From assembly GCA_964396965.1 (NCBI GenBank), contig CAYNGD010000008.1:9204-73203 (forward strand): DNA of 64,000 bases, in the 5' to 3' direction. The stretch is from JABMRW01 sp964396965. Lineage in GTDB: Bacteria; Chloroflexota; Dehalococcoidia; Dehalococcoidales; BS750m-G39. The notes beneath the pieces are model-generated. The model did not search any database. It was not told the DNA's origin and saw only the letters and a list, made by a program, of their open reading frames with translations. Shown here in pieces: positions 1 through 7,672 of the stretch (position 1 is the first letter of the stretch; each line of letters opens with the position of its first letter). The translations under genes and the position numbers were made by a program.

Positions 1-200
1 TCAAGCCCAGCACCGATTTTCTCAAGGGCGTCCTGCCCATGGATGAAGGCGGCTATATCATCACCAACGAGCGGATGGAGACTGAGATACCCGGCATTTT
101 CGCCGCCGGCGATATCCGCCAGAACTCCCCCCGCCAGGTGATAACCGCCGCCGGAGACGGCGCCACCGCTGCCACATTCGCCGAAAAATTTCTCAGTTAG
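1..200 (+). CDS. trxB: Thioredoxin reductase, C-terminal fragment
   Basis: The 5' part lies outside the window; the visible reading frame starts at base 3 and gives 65 residues to a TAG stop at 198-200. The fragment ends with GIFAAGDIR followed by a run ending in AATFAEKFLS, the conserved FAD-contacting C-terminal segment of low-molecular-weight thioredoxin reductases, which reduce thioredoxin with NADPH in the cytoplasm. The CxxC redox site would be upstream of the window and cannot be checked, so another pyridine nucleotide-disulfide oxidoreductase of this type, such as a ferredoxin-NADP reductase, remains possible. Confidence 0.8.
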   Translation, partial: KPSTDFLKGVLPMDEGGYIITNERMETEIPGIFAAGDIRQNSPRQVITAAGDGATAATFAEKFLS

Positions 201-228
201 TAGCCTAGCGCTCGGCCAATAACTAAAG

Positions 229-245
229 TATAATAGATAAGGTGG
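229..245 (+). promoter_or_regulatory. Possible -10 box and Shine-Dalgarno ahead of rplI
   Basis: A perfect TATAAT lies at 229-234, followed by an AAGGTGG ribosome-binding site at 239-245 and the ATG at 250. No convincing -35 hexamer is seen 16-18 bases upstream, so the promoter call rests on the -10 box alone. Confidence 0.35.
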
Positions 246-249
246 AATA

Positions 250-954
250 ATGAAGGTTATCTTTCTGCAGAATGTCCCCCAGCTAGCCCACGCCGGTCAG
301 ATAAAAGAGGTAGCCGATGGCTACGCCCGTAACTACCTCATCCCCCGAAAACTGGCCGCCCTGGCCCAGCCCAAGGCGGTCAGCCAGATAGAAATCAAGG
401 CCAAAAAGACGGAAGCCCACCTCACCGCCGAACTGCAGGAGCTGGCCGGCCAGCTCGAAGGCAAGGAGGTCAGCCTCAAGGCCAAAGCCGGCGCCAAAGA
501 AAAGCTCTACGGCTCCATCACCAGCGCCGATATCGCCGCCGAGCTCAAGAAGGTCACCGGGCAGGAAATAGACAAGAGAAAGATAGGGCTGGAGGAGCCC
601 ATCCGCCAGCTGGGCAGCTACGAGGTAGTTATTAAACTGGGCAAGGATATCACCCCCACCATAAGGGTCACCGTGACCGAAGAGGAAGCCAAGGCGGAAG
701 AAAAGCCAGCCAAGAAAGAGAGGAAGAAAAAGACAGAGGAGACCCCCACCGCCGAGGCAGAGAAGCCGGCTGAGAAAGAAAAGAAAGCCCCGGCCAAAGC
801 CAGGAAGACGGCGGAGAAAAAGACGCCAGAGAAGGAAGAGAAAGCACCCAAGGCAGAGAAGAAGACTACCAAGAAAGCGGCTAAGACCACCGAGGCAGCC
901 GAGAAAAAGACCACCAGGAAAACCAGAGTCAAAAAGGAAGAGAAGACGGAATGA
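250..954 (+). CDS. rplI: 50S ribosomal protein L9 with long charged C-terminal tail
   Basis: The first ~148 residues are a normal bacterial L9: the N-terminal rRNA-binding domain starts MKVIFLQNVPQLAHAGQIKE and continues with GYARNYLIPRKLA, then the linker helix and the C-terminal domain. L9 is a large-subunit protein that helps maintain reading frame. Here the protein is 234 residues because of an extra tail of about 85 residues made almost only of Lys, Glu, Ala, Thr and Pro, with repeated KKT/AEK/KAP patterns like a histone H1-type tail. The tail is in frame and its stop overlaps the dnaB start by four bases (ATGA), so it is probably translated. The rplI-dnaB order is common in bacteria. 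Confidence 0.95.
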   Translation: MKVIFLQNVPQLAHAGQIKEVADGYARNYLIPRKLAALAQPKAVSQIEIKAKKTEAHLTAELQELAGQLEGKEVSLKAKAGAKEKLYGSITSADIAAELKKVTGQEIDKRKIGLEEPIRQLGSYEVVIKLGKDITPTIRVTVTEEEAKAEEKPAKKERKKKTEETPTAEAEKPAEKEKKAPAKARKTAEKKTPEKEEKAPKAEKKTTKKAAKTTEAAEKKTTRKTRVKKEEKTE

Positions 955-2321
955 CCAGCGACAGGCTGCCGCCCCATGACACCGATGCTGAGGAGGCCGT
1001 AATCGGCTCGCTGTTGATTGACGGTAGCTCCATACACCGGGTGGCCGTGGTACTGCAGCCAGCCGACTTCTACAATGAGCGGAACTCACTGATATATGGG
1101 GCCTGTCTCTCCCTCTACGAGCGCGATGAAGCCATCGACCAGATTACCGTTGCCCAGGAGCTGGACCGGCAGGGCAAGCTTGAGAGCGGCGGCGGTGCCG
1201 CCAACCTGAGCCACCTGATTGCCATCTGCCCCACCTCACTCGATATTGAGCACTACGCACGTATCGTCTACCGCCTTTCGATAATGCGCCGCCTGATTGC
1301 CGCCGGCGGGCAGATAGCCAACATTGGCTATCGGGCCGACCCTGATGTGGACCAGAGCCTTAACGATGCCGAGGATGTCCTTTTTCGACTGCGCCACGGG
1401 CAGAGCCGCCGCGACCTGACCCATATCCGCCAGGTGCTCGACCAGTACTTCGAGACCACCGCCGAGGCCGAGGGCCAGCCTAGGGAGATCATCTCTTACG
1501 TGCTTTCCGGTTTCGCCGGCCTGGACGAATTTTTGGGCGGCTTTCAGCGCTCCGACCTGGTTATCGTCGGCGGGAGGCCCAGTATGGGCAAGACCAGCCT
1601 AGCCTTAAGCCTGGCTCGGAACGCCGCCGTGGAGCAGGGGGCCTGCGTGGCCCTCTTCAGCCTGGAGATGGCCCGCGAGCCGCTGGTGCTGCGCCTGCTG
1701 GCCAGCGAGGCCGAGGTTGACTCCCGGCAGGTCCGTTTAGGCCACCACACCGAGGAGCAGGAGCAGCGGATTATGGACGCCATCGGCCGGCTCTCCGAGG
1801 CCCCGATTTATATTGATGATACCCCGCAGCTGCGGGTGGTGGAGATGAGAAGCAAGACCCGCCGCCTTTTCTACGAGCGCGGCGTTGACCTGATTATCGT
1901 TGACTACCTGCAGCTGATGCAGGGTGACCGGAGGTCGGATAACCGGGTGCAGGAGGTCAGCGAAATCTCCCGCTCCCTTAAAGGGCTGGCCCGGGAGATT
2001 AACGCCCCGGTGCTGGCGGTATCGCAGCTGAGCCGCGCCCCAGAGGGAAGGGCCTCGCATGAACCCCAGCTCTCCGACCTGCGCGAGAGCGGCAGCATCG
2101 AGCAGGACGCCGATGTCGTCATCTTCGTCTACCGTGACGAATACTACTACCCCAGCAAAGAGGAATGGGAAAGGGAGCACCCCGGCGAAGGCTACCCCCC
2201 GCCGGCGGATATCATCATCGCCAAGCACCGCAACGGCCCCACCGGCACCGTCAAGCTGCTCTTCAAGCCGAGGATGGCCAAGTTCGAGAACATTCCCAAC
2301 CAAGAGCCGAGCCTGCTCTAA
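951..2321 (+). CDS. dnaB: Replicative DNA helicase DnaB
   Basis: Hexameric 5'-3' helicase that unwinds DNA ahead of the replication fork. At 456 residues it has the usual length. The N-terminal domain contains PHDTDAEEAVIGSLL (residues ~5-20). The RecA-like C-terminal domain has Walker A GGRPSMGKTS near residue 206, Walker B LIIVDYLQLM near 314 and the late motif SQLSRAPEGRASHEPQLSDL with RESGSIEQDAD. No intein interrupts the Walker region. The start overlaps the rplI stop (ATGA). The two following genes look like its loader system, so this run probably supplies a primosome. Confidence 0.97.
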   Translation: MTSDRLPPHDTDAEEAVIGSLLIDGSSIHRVAVVLQPADFYNERNSLIYGACLSLYERDEAIDQITVAQELDRQGKLESGGGAANLSHLIAICPTSLDIEHYARIVYRLSIMRRLIAAGGQIANIGYRADPDVDQSLNDAEDVLFRLRHGQSRRDLTHIRQVLDQYFETTAEAEGQPREIISYVLSGFAGLDEFLGGFQRSDLVIVGGRPSMGKTSLALSLARNAAVEQGACVALFSLEMAREPLVLRLLASEAEVDSRQVRLGHHTEEQEQRIMDAIGRLSEAPIYIDDTPQLRVVEMRSKTRRLFYERGVDLIIVDYLQLMQGDRRSDNRVQEVSEISRSLKGLAREINAPVLAVSQLSRAPEGRASHEPQLSDLRESGSIEQDADVVIFVYRDEYYYPSKEEWEREHPGEGYPPPADIIIAKHRNGPTGTVKLLFKPRMAKFENIPNQEPSLL

Positions 2322-2341
2322 ATTAATCTGGTTAGATTCAT

Positions 2342-3052
2342 ATGGAACAGTTTAAGGGTTTCCCGTCCAAAATGAGGTTCACCGCCGTGCCCGATTTCTT
2401 CCTGAACAGGCTGTTGCCCCAGATAAGCGATATCAACGAGCTCAAGACCACCCTCCACATCTTCCAGACGCTCTATCACAAGCGGGGCTATCCCCGCTTC
2501 ACCAGCTATAAAGAGCTTTCAGCCAACAAGAGCCTGATGAGCAGTCTAAAAGGAGAAGAGCCGCCGGATAAGGCGCTGCGCCGCGCTTTAAAAATGGCCG
2601 CCGAGCGCGGCACTATAATTCAACTGGAACTAGATAAAGACGGCACCTCAGAAAATATCTATTTCCTCAACACAGAATCAGACCGGCAGGCCGCGGCCAG
2701 GATTGAAAAGGGTGAACTACAGCTGAGCGAGCTCAAAGCCAGAGTGCCGACCTACGTTAATACCGAGGAGCCGCCCGATATATTTACCCTCTACGAGCAA
2801 AACATCGGCATGCTGACCCCACTCATCGCCGACGAATTACGCGACGCCGAGCAACTCTATCCGCCGAGCTGGATAAGGGACGCCATCAACGAGGCGGTTG
2901 CCCTCAACAAGCGGAGCTGGCGCTACATCGCCAAGATTTTAGAAAATTGGGCAGCCGAAGGCAGGAGTGATGGAACACATCGGGGAGATACTAAAAAGAC
3001 AGACCCAGACAAGTACATCAAAGGCAAATATGGACACATGGTCCAGCGCTAA
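2342..3052 (+). CDS. DnaD-domain replication protein
   Basis: A 236-residue protein. Residues ~150-205 match the DnaD/DnaB_2 domain: LYEQNIGMLTPLIADEL, then a helix with YPPSWIRDAINEAV and the closing RSWRYIAKILENW, i.e. the YxxxIG and WI..AI.EA...NKR signatures. In Firmicutes such proteins act with DnaI to load DnaB at origins or restart sites. The N-terminal ~130 residues look like a winged-helix region (helices around SYKELSANKSLMSSL) but are not recognised further. It lies 20 bases after dnaB and overlaps the next ATPase gene, which supports a helicase-loading role. Domain call is firm; exact role is inferred from context. Confidence 0.82.
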   Translation: MEQFKGFPSKMRFTAVPDFFLNRLLPQISDINELKTTLHIFQTLYHKRGYPRFTSYKELSANKSLMSSLKGEEPPDKALRRALKMAAERGTIIQLELDKDGTSENIYFLNTESDRQAAARIEKGELQLSELKARVPTYVNTEEPPDIFTLYEQNIGMLTPLIADELRDAEQLYPPSWIRDAINEAVALNKRSWRYIAKILENWAAEGRSDGTHRGDTKKTDPDKYIKGKYGHMVQR

Positions 3053-3824
3053 AACTACCGAGGAGGCACCGCCGGAATCAAGCTGCCCCATCTGCAAGGG
3101 GGCCGGCTTTGTCCACCCCCGCTTGCCGTCGGGCAAACCGGACTACAGCCGCACCGTGCCCTGCCGCTGCACCCTGCAGAAAAGGGAGAAGGAGCAGCAG
3201 AGCCACCTGCGGCAATACAGCGGCCTGGAAGCCAAGCTGCTGCAGAAGATGACCTTCGAAAGCTTCGACTGGAAGCGGCTGAACCTACCGCCGGAGCAGC
3301 GCGAGAGTCTGAAGCATGCCTTCGATACTGCGCTTGATTTCGCCAAATCACCCGAAAACTGGCTGGTATTTATGGGCGTTACCGGCTGTGGCAAGACCCA
3401 CCTAGCGGCGGCCATCGCCAACTACCGTCTCAAGGAGGGCCAGCCGGTCAAGTTCGTGGTGGTGCCCGACCTGCTCGACCACCTGCGCTCAACCTTCAGC
3501 CCGGAGAGCCCGGTGACCTACGACCAGCTCTTTGAAGAGGTCAAGAACGCCCCACTGCTCATCCTGGACGACTTCGGCGAGCAGTCAACCACCCCCTGGG
3601 CCGAGGAGAAGCTCTACCAGATTATCAACTACCGTTACAACGCCCGGCTGGCCACCGTCATCACCACCCGCCTATCACTGGATGAGATTGACCCTCCTAT
3701 CAGCTCCCGGTTAGCTGACCCTAAAATCAGTTTTAGATGGAATATCAACGTCCCCGATTACCGTACCGATGCCACTGCCCACCGTAATAAGACGGTCCGG
3801 GGGCGGAAAGAGCGCCGGGGCTAG
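2970..3824 (+). CDS. DnaI/DnaC-type helicase-loader ATPase
   Basis: AAA+ ATPase of the IstB/DnaC family. After a short N-terminal helix (MEHIGEILKR) comes a zinc-binding motif with CPIC followed ~20 residues later by CRC. The ATPase core has Walker A GVTGCGKTHLAAA, Walker B LLILDDFGEQ and an arginine-containing motif ISSRLADPK near the C-terminus. Its length (284 residues) fits helicase loaders rather than IS-encoded IstB. It follows dnaB and the DnaD-domain gene, overlapping the latter. The start is uncertain: a GTG at 2967 directly precedes ATG 2970, while ATG 3030 has the better-spaced AAAGG. ATG 2970 is chosen because it keeps the IGEIL helix. Confidence 0.85.
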   Translation: MEHIGEILKRQTQTSTSKANMDTWSSAKTTEEAPPESSCPICKGAGFVHPRLPSGKPDYSRTVPCRCTLQKREKEQQSHLRQYSGLEAKLLQKMTFESFDWKRLNLPPEQRESLKHAFDTALDFAKSPENWLVFMGVTGCGKTHLAAAIANYRLKEGQPVKFVVVPDLLDHLRSTFSPESPVTYDQLFEEVKNAPLLILDDFGEQSTTPWAEEKLYQIINYRYNARLATVITTRLSLDEIDPPISSRLADPKISFRWNINVPDYRTDATAHRNKTVRGRKERRG

Positions 3825-3830
3825 ACCGAT

Positions 3831-3860
3831 TTGCACAAGCCAAGTCCTTTTTTGTAAAAT
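3831..3860 (+). promoter_or_regulatory. Sigma70-type promoter of the HNH nuclease gene
   Basis: TTGCAC at 3831-3836 and TAAAAT at 3855-3860 are separated by 18 bases. The predicted transcript starts about ten bases before the ATG at 3878. It suggests that the HNH gene is transcribed separately from the primosome run. Confidence 0.6.
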
Positions 3861-3877
3861 AGGCTGGCTTTCGTGTT

Positions 3878-4402
3878 ATGAGCGTTAACGCAATAAACCT
3901 ACCAGTTCTGGTATTAAACCAGAGTTATGAGCCGCTCAATGTCTGCCGGGTGCGGCGGGCGGTAGTGCTGATACAGCGCGGCAAGGCCGAGATGCTGGAG
4001 AACGGCGCCGGCTTTATCCACACCTCAAGTCAGGACTTCCCCCTGCCCTCGGTAATCCGCCTGGCCTACCTGATTAAGCGTCCCCGGCCCCAGCCGAAAC
4101 TGACCCGCCTGGAGATTTTCCACCGCGACCACTACACCTGCCAGTACTGCGGCCGGCAGACCAACCAGCTCACCCTGGACCACGTTATCCCCCGCTACCG
4201 GGGCGGCGAGCACGCCTGGGAGAACGTGGTCAGCGCCTGCGTTCAGTGCAACCGGCGCAAGGCGGGTAAGACCCCCAAAGAGGCCGGGATGCAACTAATC
4301 CACCAGCCGCAGCCGCCGCGCGGCGACAGCTACTTATACATCCCCCACCACTACCAGAAGACACAGAGCCAGTGGCAGAAATACCTGCCCCGGCATAACT
4401 AG
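3878..4402 (+). CDS. HNH endonuclease domain protein
   Basis: 174 residues. The HNH fold lies at residues ~83-140: a CQYCG knuckle, LTLDHVIPRYRGG carrying the catalytic Asp-His, ENVVSACVQCN with the central Asn and the second Cys pair, then a basic NRRKAGKTP. The N-terminal part (VLVLNQSYEPLNVCRVRRAVVLI) is typical of a stand-alone HNH family found in Cyanobacteria, Chloroflexi and Actinobacteria. Its substrate is not known; it is not adjacent to a restriction system or mobile element here. It ends tail to tail with ricT with a 4-base overlap. Confidence 0.88.
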   Translation: MSVNAINLPVLVLNQSYEPLNVCRVRRAVVLIQRGKAEMLENGAGFIHTSSQDFPLPSVIRLAYLIKRPRPQPKLTRLEIFHRDHYTCQYCGRQTNQLTLDHVIPRYRGGEHAWENVVSACVQCNRRKAGKTPKEAGMQLIHQPQPPRGDSYLYIPHHYQKTQSQWQKYLPRHN

Positions 4403-5217
4403 CCCTCCTTGGCCGGCTTTTCGATAACAGTGATTTCAGCCAGGGGTACTTCTACGTTTGACTGGCCCTCCGTCTCCACCAGCACCGTTTCCTTGAGCGG
4501 ATTTCCCCCCACCACCCTGGCCGGCCCCATCGCCGTGGAGACCTGCGTACCCACCTTGGGCATCTGCTTCTTCAAGCTCTGGTACTGACCGCTCTCGTAG
4601 GCCAGACAGCATAACAGGCGCCCGCAGACGCCGGATATCTTCATCGGGTTGAGGGGCAGGTCCTGATCCTTGGCCATCCTGATAGAAACGGGGGAGAACT
4701 CGGAGAGGAAGTTAACACAGCAGAGGGGGCGCCCGCAGCGCCCGAAGCCGCCCACCACCTTGGCCTCATCCCTGGGCCCCAGCTGGCGCAGCTCCACCCG
4801 CAGCTTGAAACGGCTGTTCAGCTCCCGCACCAGCTCGCGGAAGTCAACCCGCTCGGTAGCGCTGAAGAAAAAGGTGAGGCGGGTGCCGTCCAGATTGTAC
4901 TCCGCCGAGAGCAGTTTCATCGGCAGCCTGAATTTGTCTATCAGCTTGGCACACTCGGCCATAGCCTTGGCCTCCTTGGCCTCCAGCTCCTTGGCCTGCT
5001 CCAGGTCCTCCGTCTCCGCCTTGCGCAACACCGGCTTCAACTCCTGGGGCGCCTCGCCCTCGGCCACCGGCTGAGGAGCGATAACCACCCTCCCCAGCTC
5101 CTGGCCGCGGGCAGTCTTGACCACCACGTAGTCACCTAGCTCAAGCTCGATACTGGACGGGTCAAAGTAGTATATTTTACCAGCTCTCTTAAAACGCACG
5201 CCAACAATATCAGCCAT
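4399..5217 (-). CDS. ricT: PSP1-domain protein RicT (YaaT)
   Basis: 272 residues. The C-terminal PSP1 domain includes two cysteine clusters, GRCGRPLCC and GVCGRLLCC, within GGFGRCGRPLCCVNFLSEF and SGVCGRLLCCLAYES. In Bacillus subtilis RicT forms an Fe-S containing complex with RicA and RicF that affects RNase Y-dependent RNA processing and development. Neither partner is seen in this window. The gene is immediately downstream of holB with an 8-base overlap, the same neighbourhood as yaaT-holB in Firmicutes, which supports the assignment. Confidence 0.88.
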   Translation of the reverse strand: MADIVGVRFKRAGKIYYFDPSSIELELGDYVVVKTARGQELGRVVIAPQPVAEGEAPQELKPVLRKAETEDLEQAKELEAKEAKAMAECAKLIDKFRLPMKLLSAEYNLDGTRLTFFFSATERVDFRELVRELNSRFKLRVELRQLGPRDEAKVVGGFGRCGRPLCCVNFLSEFSPVSIRMAKDQDLPLNPMKISGVCGRLLCCLAYESGQYQSLKKQMPKVGTQVSTAMGPARVVGGNPLKETVLVETEGQSNVEVPLAEITVIEKPAKEG

Positions 5218-6238
5218 AGTTTACCGCCGCCCTCCTTTCCGGCAGGCTTAACATCAGCACCTCCAGCACCAGCCGCGGGTTAGCATTCTGCTTTAGCTGT
5301 TCACCGGCCACCTGAATAGCGCTGACAAAAGCCCTCACCTCGGCCAGGCTGTAGCCCTGAGCCAGGCCAGCCAGCGTCTCCTTCCGGTCAATGTTGGTTA
5401 TATCGTCAATGCCGCCGAGTTTGACCAGCAGCAGGTCGCGCCACCAGTCAAGCCATAGGTCCAGCACCTCCTGGACCAGGCCCCGGCTCTGGCTGAACCA
5501 GGCCACCAGCTGATTCACATAGTCAAAGCGCTCTTCGTAGTCAGCACTCATTATGTCAAGCAATTTGTCCAGCCTCTGGCGCCGCTGCTCAGGGAGGCTT
5601 TCGTCCCCGGCCGCTGATACCGCCCAGCCCAGACAGCCGTGGCTCAGCCTGGCCAGTAGCTTCGCCTTCTTCGGCTCAACCCCCCAGCCCTCACTGAGGG
5701 CCACCCCCACCTGCGAGACCGGCAGAGGGCGCAGCTCCAGCCGCTGGCAGCGGGAGACGACGGTGGCCAGCAGGGCCTGTTCGCTGGCGGTGAGCAGGAT
5801 GAAAAGAACCGCGCTTGGCGGCTCCTCCAGTGTCTTGAGCAGGCAGTTGGCCGCCTCGGTTGACATCAGCTCCGCCCCGTCAATAATATAAACTTTATAT
5901 CTGCCCTCAAACGGGGGCAGATTGGATGAGTGCTGCAATTCCCTGACCTGGTCAATGCCTATTTCAGTCCGCGGCTTATCATTGGAGTTGCCGACGGAGT
6001 CTATGCCAATAACCTGGACATCGGCGTGCCTGCCCGCAGCTATCTTCAGGCAGGGGTCACACTGGCCGCAGGGGGGCTCATTCCCCAGGCAGTTCACCGC
6101 CCGGGCCAAGTCCAGCGCCAGGGTCATCTTGCCCACGTGGGTCGGGCCGACCAGAAGATAGGCGTGGGCCATCGCCCCCTGCTCCAGGCTGTGCCGGAGC
6201 AGGGCTACCGCCCTGGACTGGCCTACTGTCTGCCACAT
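5210..6238 (-). CDS. holB: DNA polymerase III delta' subunit
   Basis: Clamp-loader subunit. AAA+ features are visible: a P-loop GPTHVGKMTLA, a zinc-binding CGQCDPC cluster shortly after it, YIIDGAELMSTEAANCLL and the SRC motif in VVSRCQRLEL. The frame is open upstream, but ATG 6238 is preferred because AGGAGG at 6245-6250 precedes it by six bases and MWQTVGQSRAV is a typical N-terminus. The resulting 342 residues match the family. The start lies just inside the end of lysA, so lysA, holB and ricT form one operon. Confidence 0.93.
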   Translation of the reverse strand: MWQTVGQSRAVALLRHSLEQGAMAHAYLLVGPTHVGKMTLALDLARAVNCLGNEPPCGQCDPCLKIAAGRHADVQVIGIDSVGNSNDKPRTEIGIDQVRELQHSSNLPPFEGRYKVYIIDGAELMSTEAANCLLKTLEEPPSAVLFILLTASEQALLATVVSRCQRLELRPLPVSQVGVALSEGWGVEPKKAKLLARLSHGCLGWAVSAAGDESLPEQRRQRLDKLLDIMSADYEERFDYVNQLVAWFSQSRGLVQEVLDLWLDWWRDLLLVKLGGIDDITNIDRKETLAGLAQGYSLAEVRAFVSAIQVAGEQLKQNANPRLVLEVLMLSLPERRAAVNYG

Positions 6239-6248
6239 ACCAAGCCTC

Positions 6249-7556
6249 CTAGACCACATCGTGCCGGGTGAGGTCGTCAAAGCTCTCCCGGCTCCGGATA
6301 AGGCGTGCTTTGCCCTCCCTGACCAGGACAATGGTCGGCTTCAGCGAGCCGTTATAGTTGCTCGCCTCGGGTATGGAATAGGCACCGCAGCCGGCCACGG
6401 CGATGATATCGCCCGCCGCCGGCTCGGGCAGCTCAATGTCCTTTATTAATATGTCGCTCGATTCGCAGAACTTACCGGCGATGGTGAAACTGCCGGCGGC
6501 CCTGGCCTTCATCCGGCTGGCAATGACCGCCTCCAGTTCGGCCTGGTAGAGGGCGGGGCGGATGTTATCGCCCATGCCGCCGTCTACCGAGACATAGCAC
6601 CTGACGCCGGGGATATCCTTGACCACCCCCACCGTGTAGAGGGCCACCCCCGCCTGCGCCACCATGGAGCGCCCCGGCTCAATGATAAGCCGCAGCCTAG
6701 GCAGACCATACTTCTGGCAGCTATTAATAACAGCGGCGGTTATCGCCTGGGCATAGGCGGCGATGGGCGGGGCGGGAGAGTCCAGAGTATATTGAACGGC
6801 GAAGCCGCCACCGACGCTGAGCTCTTTGAGCTCAAAGCCGTGCCTCTGCTTCATCCCGGCGGCAAAGCCGAGGATGATGTCTATCGCCTGCTGGTAGGGC
6901 TCGAACTCGGCAATCTGGGAGCCGATATGGAAATGCAGACCCTTCAGATTAAGCTGTGGCATTGCCATAGCCTGGTTAAGCGCCTCCTCGGCGTAGGCCA
7001 TGGGCACGCCGAACTTGCTGTCGAGGTTGCCGGTGATAATATAGCGGTGGGTATGGGGGTCGACGCCAGGGGAAATCCGCAGGAGTATATTAGGCCTATC
7101 ACCCCGCTCTTTGGCAATTTCGCCCAGCAGTTCAAGCTCGTGGCGATTATCGACCACGATGCACCCCACCCCCCACTCCAGCGCCAGCTTTAGTTCCTCG
7201 GCTGACTTGTTGTTACCCGGGAAATAGACCTTCTCCAGAGGGAAACCGGCGGAGCGGACGATGCTGATTTCGCCAGCGGAGACCACATCCAGCCCCAGCC
7301 CTTCCTCATTAAAGAGCCGGGCCAGAGCCTTATTGATAAAGGCCTTGGCCGAATAGAGGACGGTGGTATCGGCATAGCGCTGGCCGAACTCTCGCTTGAA
7401 CTCGGCGCACCTATTTCTCAGGGCAAGCTCGTCAAAGAGATAGAGGGGCGTGCCGAACTCGGCGGCCAGCGCCACGGTATCGCAGCCGCCGATGACCAGA
7501 TGACCGCTATCATTAACCGCCGAACCCGGCGGGAAAAGTTTAATCCTAGACTCCAT
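6249..7556 (-). CDS. lysA: Diaminopimelate decarboxylase
   Basis: PLP enzyme that decarboxylates meso-diaminopimelate to L-lysine, the last step of the DAP pathway. The PLP lysine is K71 in VLYSAKAFINKAL. Other family signatures are HFHIGSQI, LSVGGGFAVQYT, the phosphate-binding IIEPGRSMVAQAG, the substrate Cys-Glu in FCESSDI, and GAYSIPEASNYNG. 435 residues is the usual length. It has its own promoter directly upstream with almost no leader and no Shine-Dalgarno sequence. No lysine riboswitch is visible, so regulation by lysine through that route is unlikely. Confidence 0.96.
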   Translation of the reverse strand: MESRIKLFPPGSAVNDSGHLVIGGCDTVALAAEFGTPLYLFDELALRNRCAEFKREFGQRYADTTVLYSAKAFINKALARLFNEEGLGLDVVSAGEISIVRSAGFPLEKVYFPGNNKSAEELKLALEWGVGCIVVDNRHELELLGEIAKERGDRPNILLRISPGVDPHTHRYIITGNLDSKFGVPMAYAEEALNQAMAMPQLNLKGLHFHIGSQIAEFEPYQQAIDIILGFAAGMKQRHGFELKELSVGGGFAVQYTLDSPAPPIAAYAQAITAAVINSCQKYGLPRLRLIIEPGRSMVAQAGVALYTVGVVKDIPGVRCYVSVDGGMGDNIRPALYQAELEAVIASRMKARAAGSFTIAGKFCESSDILIKDIELPEPAAGDIIAVAGCGAYSIPEASNYNGSLKPTIVLVREGKARLIRSRESFDDLTRHDVV

Positions 7557-7564
7557 ATATTTAA

Positions 7565-7593
7565 ATGTTAACAGTGCCAGCTAGTTAAGTCAA
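7565..7593 (-). promoter_or_regulatory. lysA promoter, leaderless arrangement
   Basis: On the minus strand TTGACT (7593-7588) and TAACAT (7570-7565) are separated by 17 bases. Only eight bases lie between the -10 box and the ATG at 7556, so transcription should start within about two bases of the start codon. Confidence 0.6.
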
Positions 7594-7598
7594 TTGAA

Positions 7599-7664
7599 AA
7601 GGGCGAAGCCTATGAGGGCGGGTGGGTATGGGAAGAAAAACTAGGTTAAAGATGGGGGAGGGGT
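7599..7664. repeat. Dispersed G-rich intergenic repeat, copy A (single arm)
   Basis: Between the aryl-CoA ligase end and the lysA promoter lies a segment with the core GAGGGCGGGTGGGTATGGGA (from 7614), followed by an A-rich stretch and a GATGGGGGAGGGG block. The same core and flanks recur near 31.26, 34.70, 54.21 and 59.75 kb and in reverse complement near 9.31, 54.10, 57.49 and 59.59 kb. Confidence 0.7.
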
Positions 7665-7672
7665 ATAACTGG

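Noticed and set aside
283..1089. Minus-strand Leu/Phe-rich ORF opposite rplI
   Set aside because: The complement of the Lys/Glu-rich L9 tail naturally reads as Leu/Phe/Ser-rich, imitating membrane segments; no start signal.
7557..7672. Lysine riboswitch upstream of lysA
   Set aside because: The predicted transcript starts at the lysA ATG and the gap is filled by a repeat; there is no room for a riboswitch.
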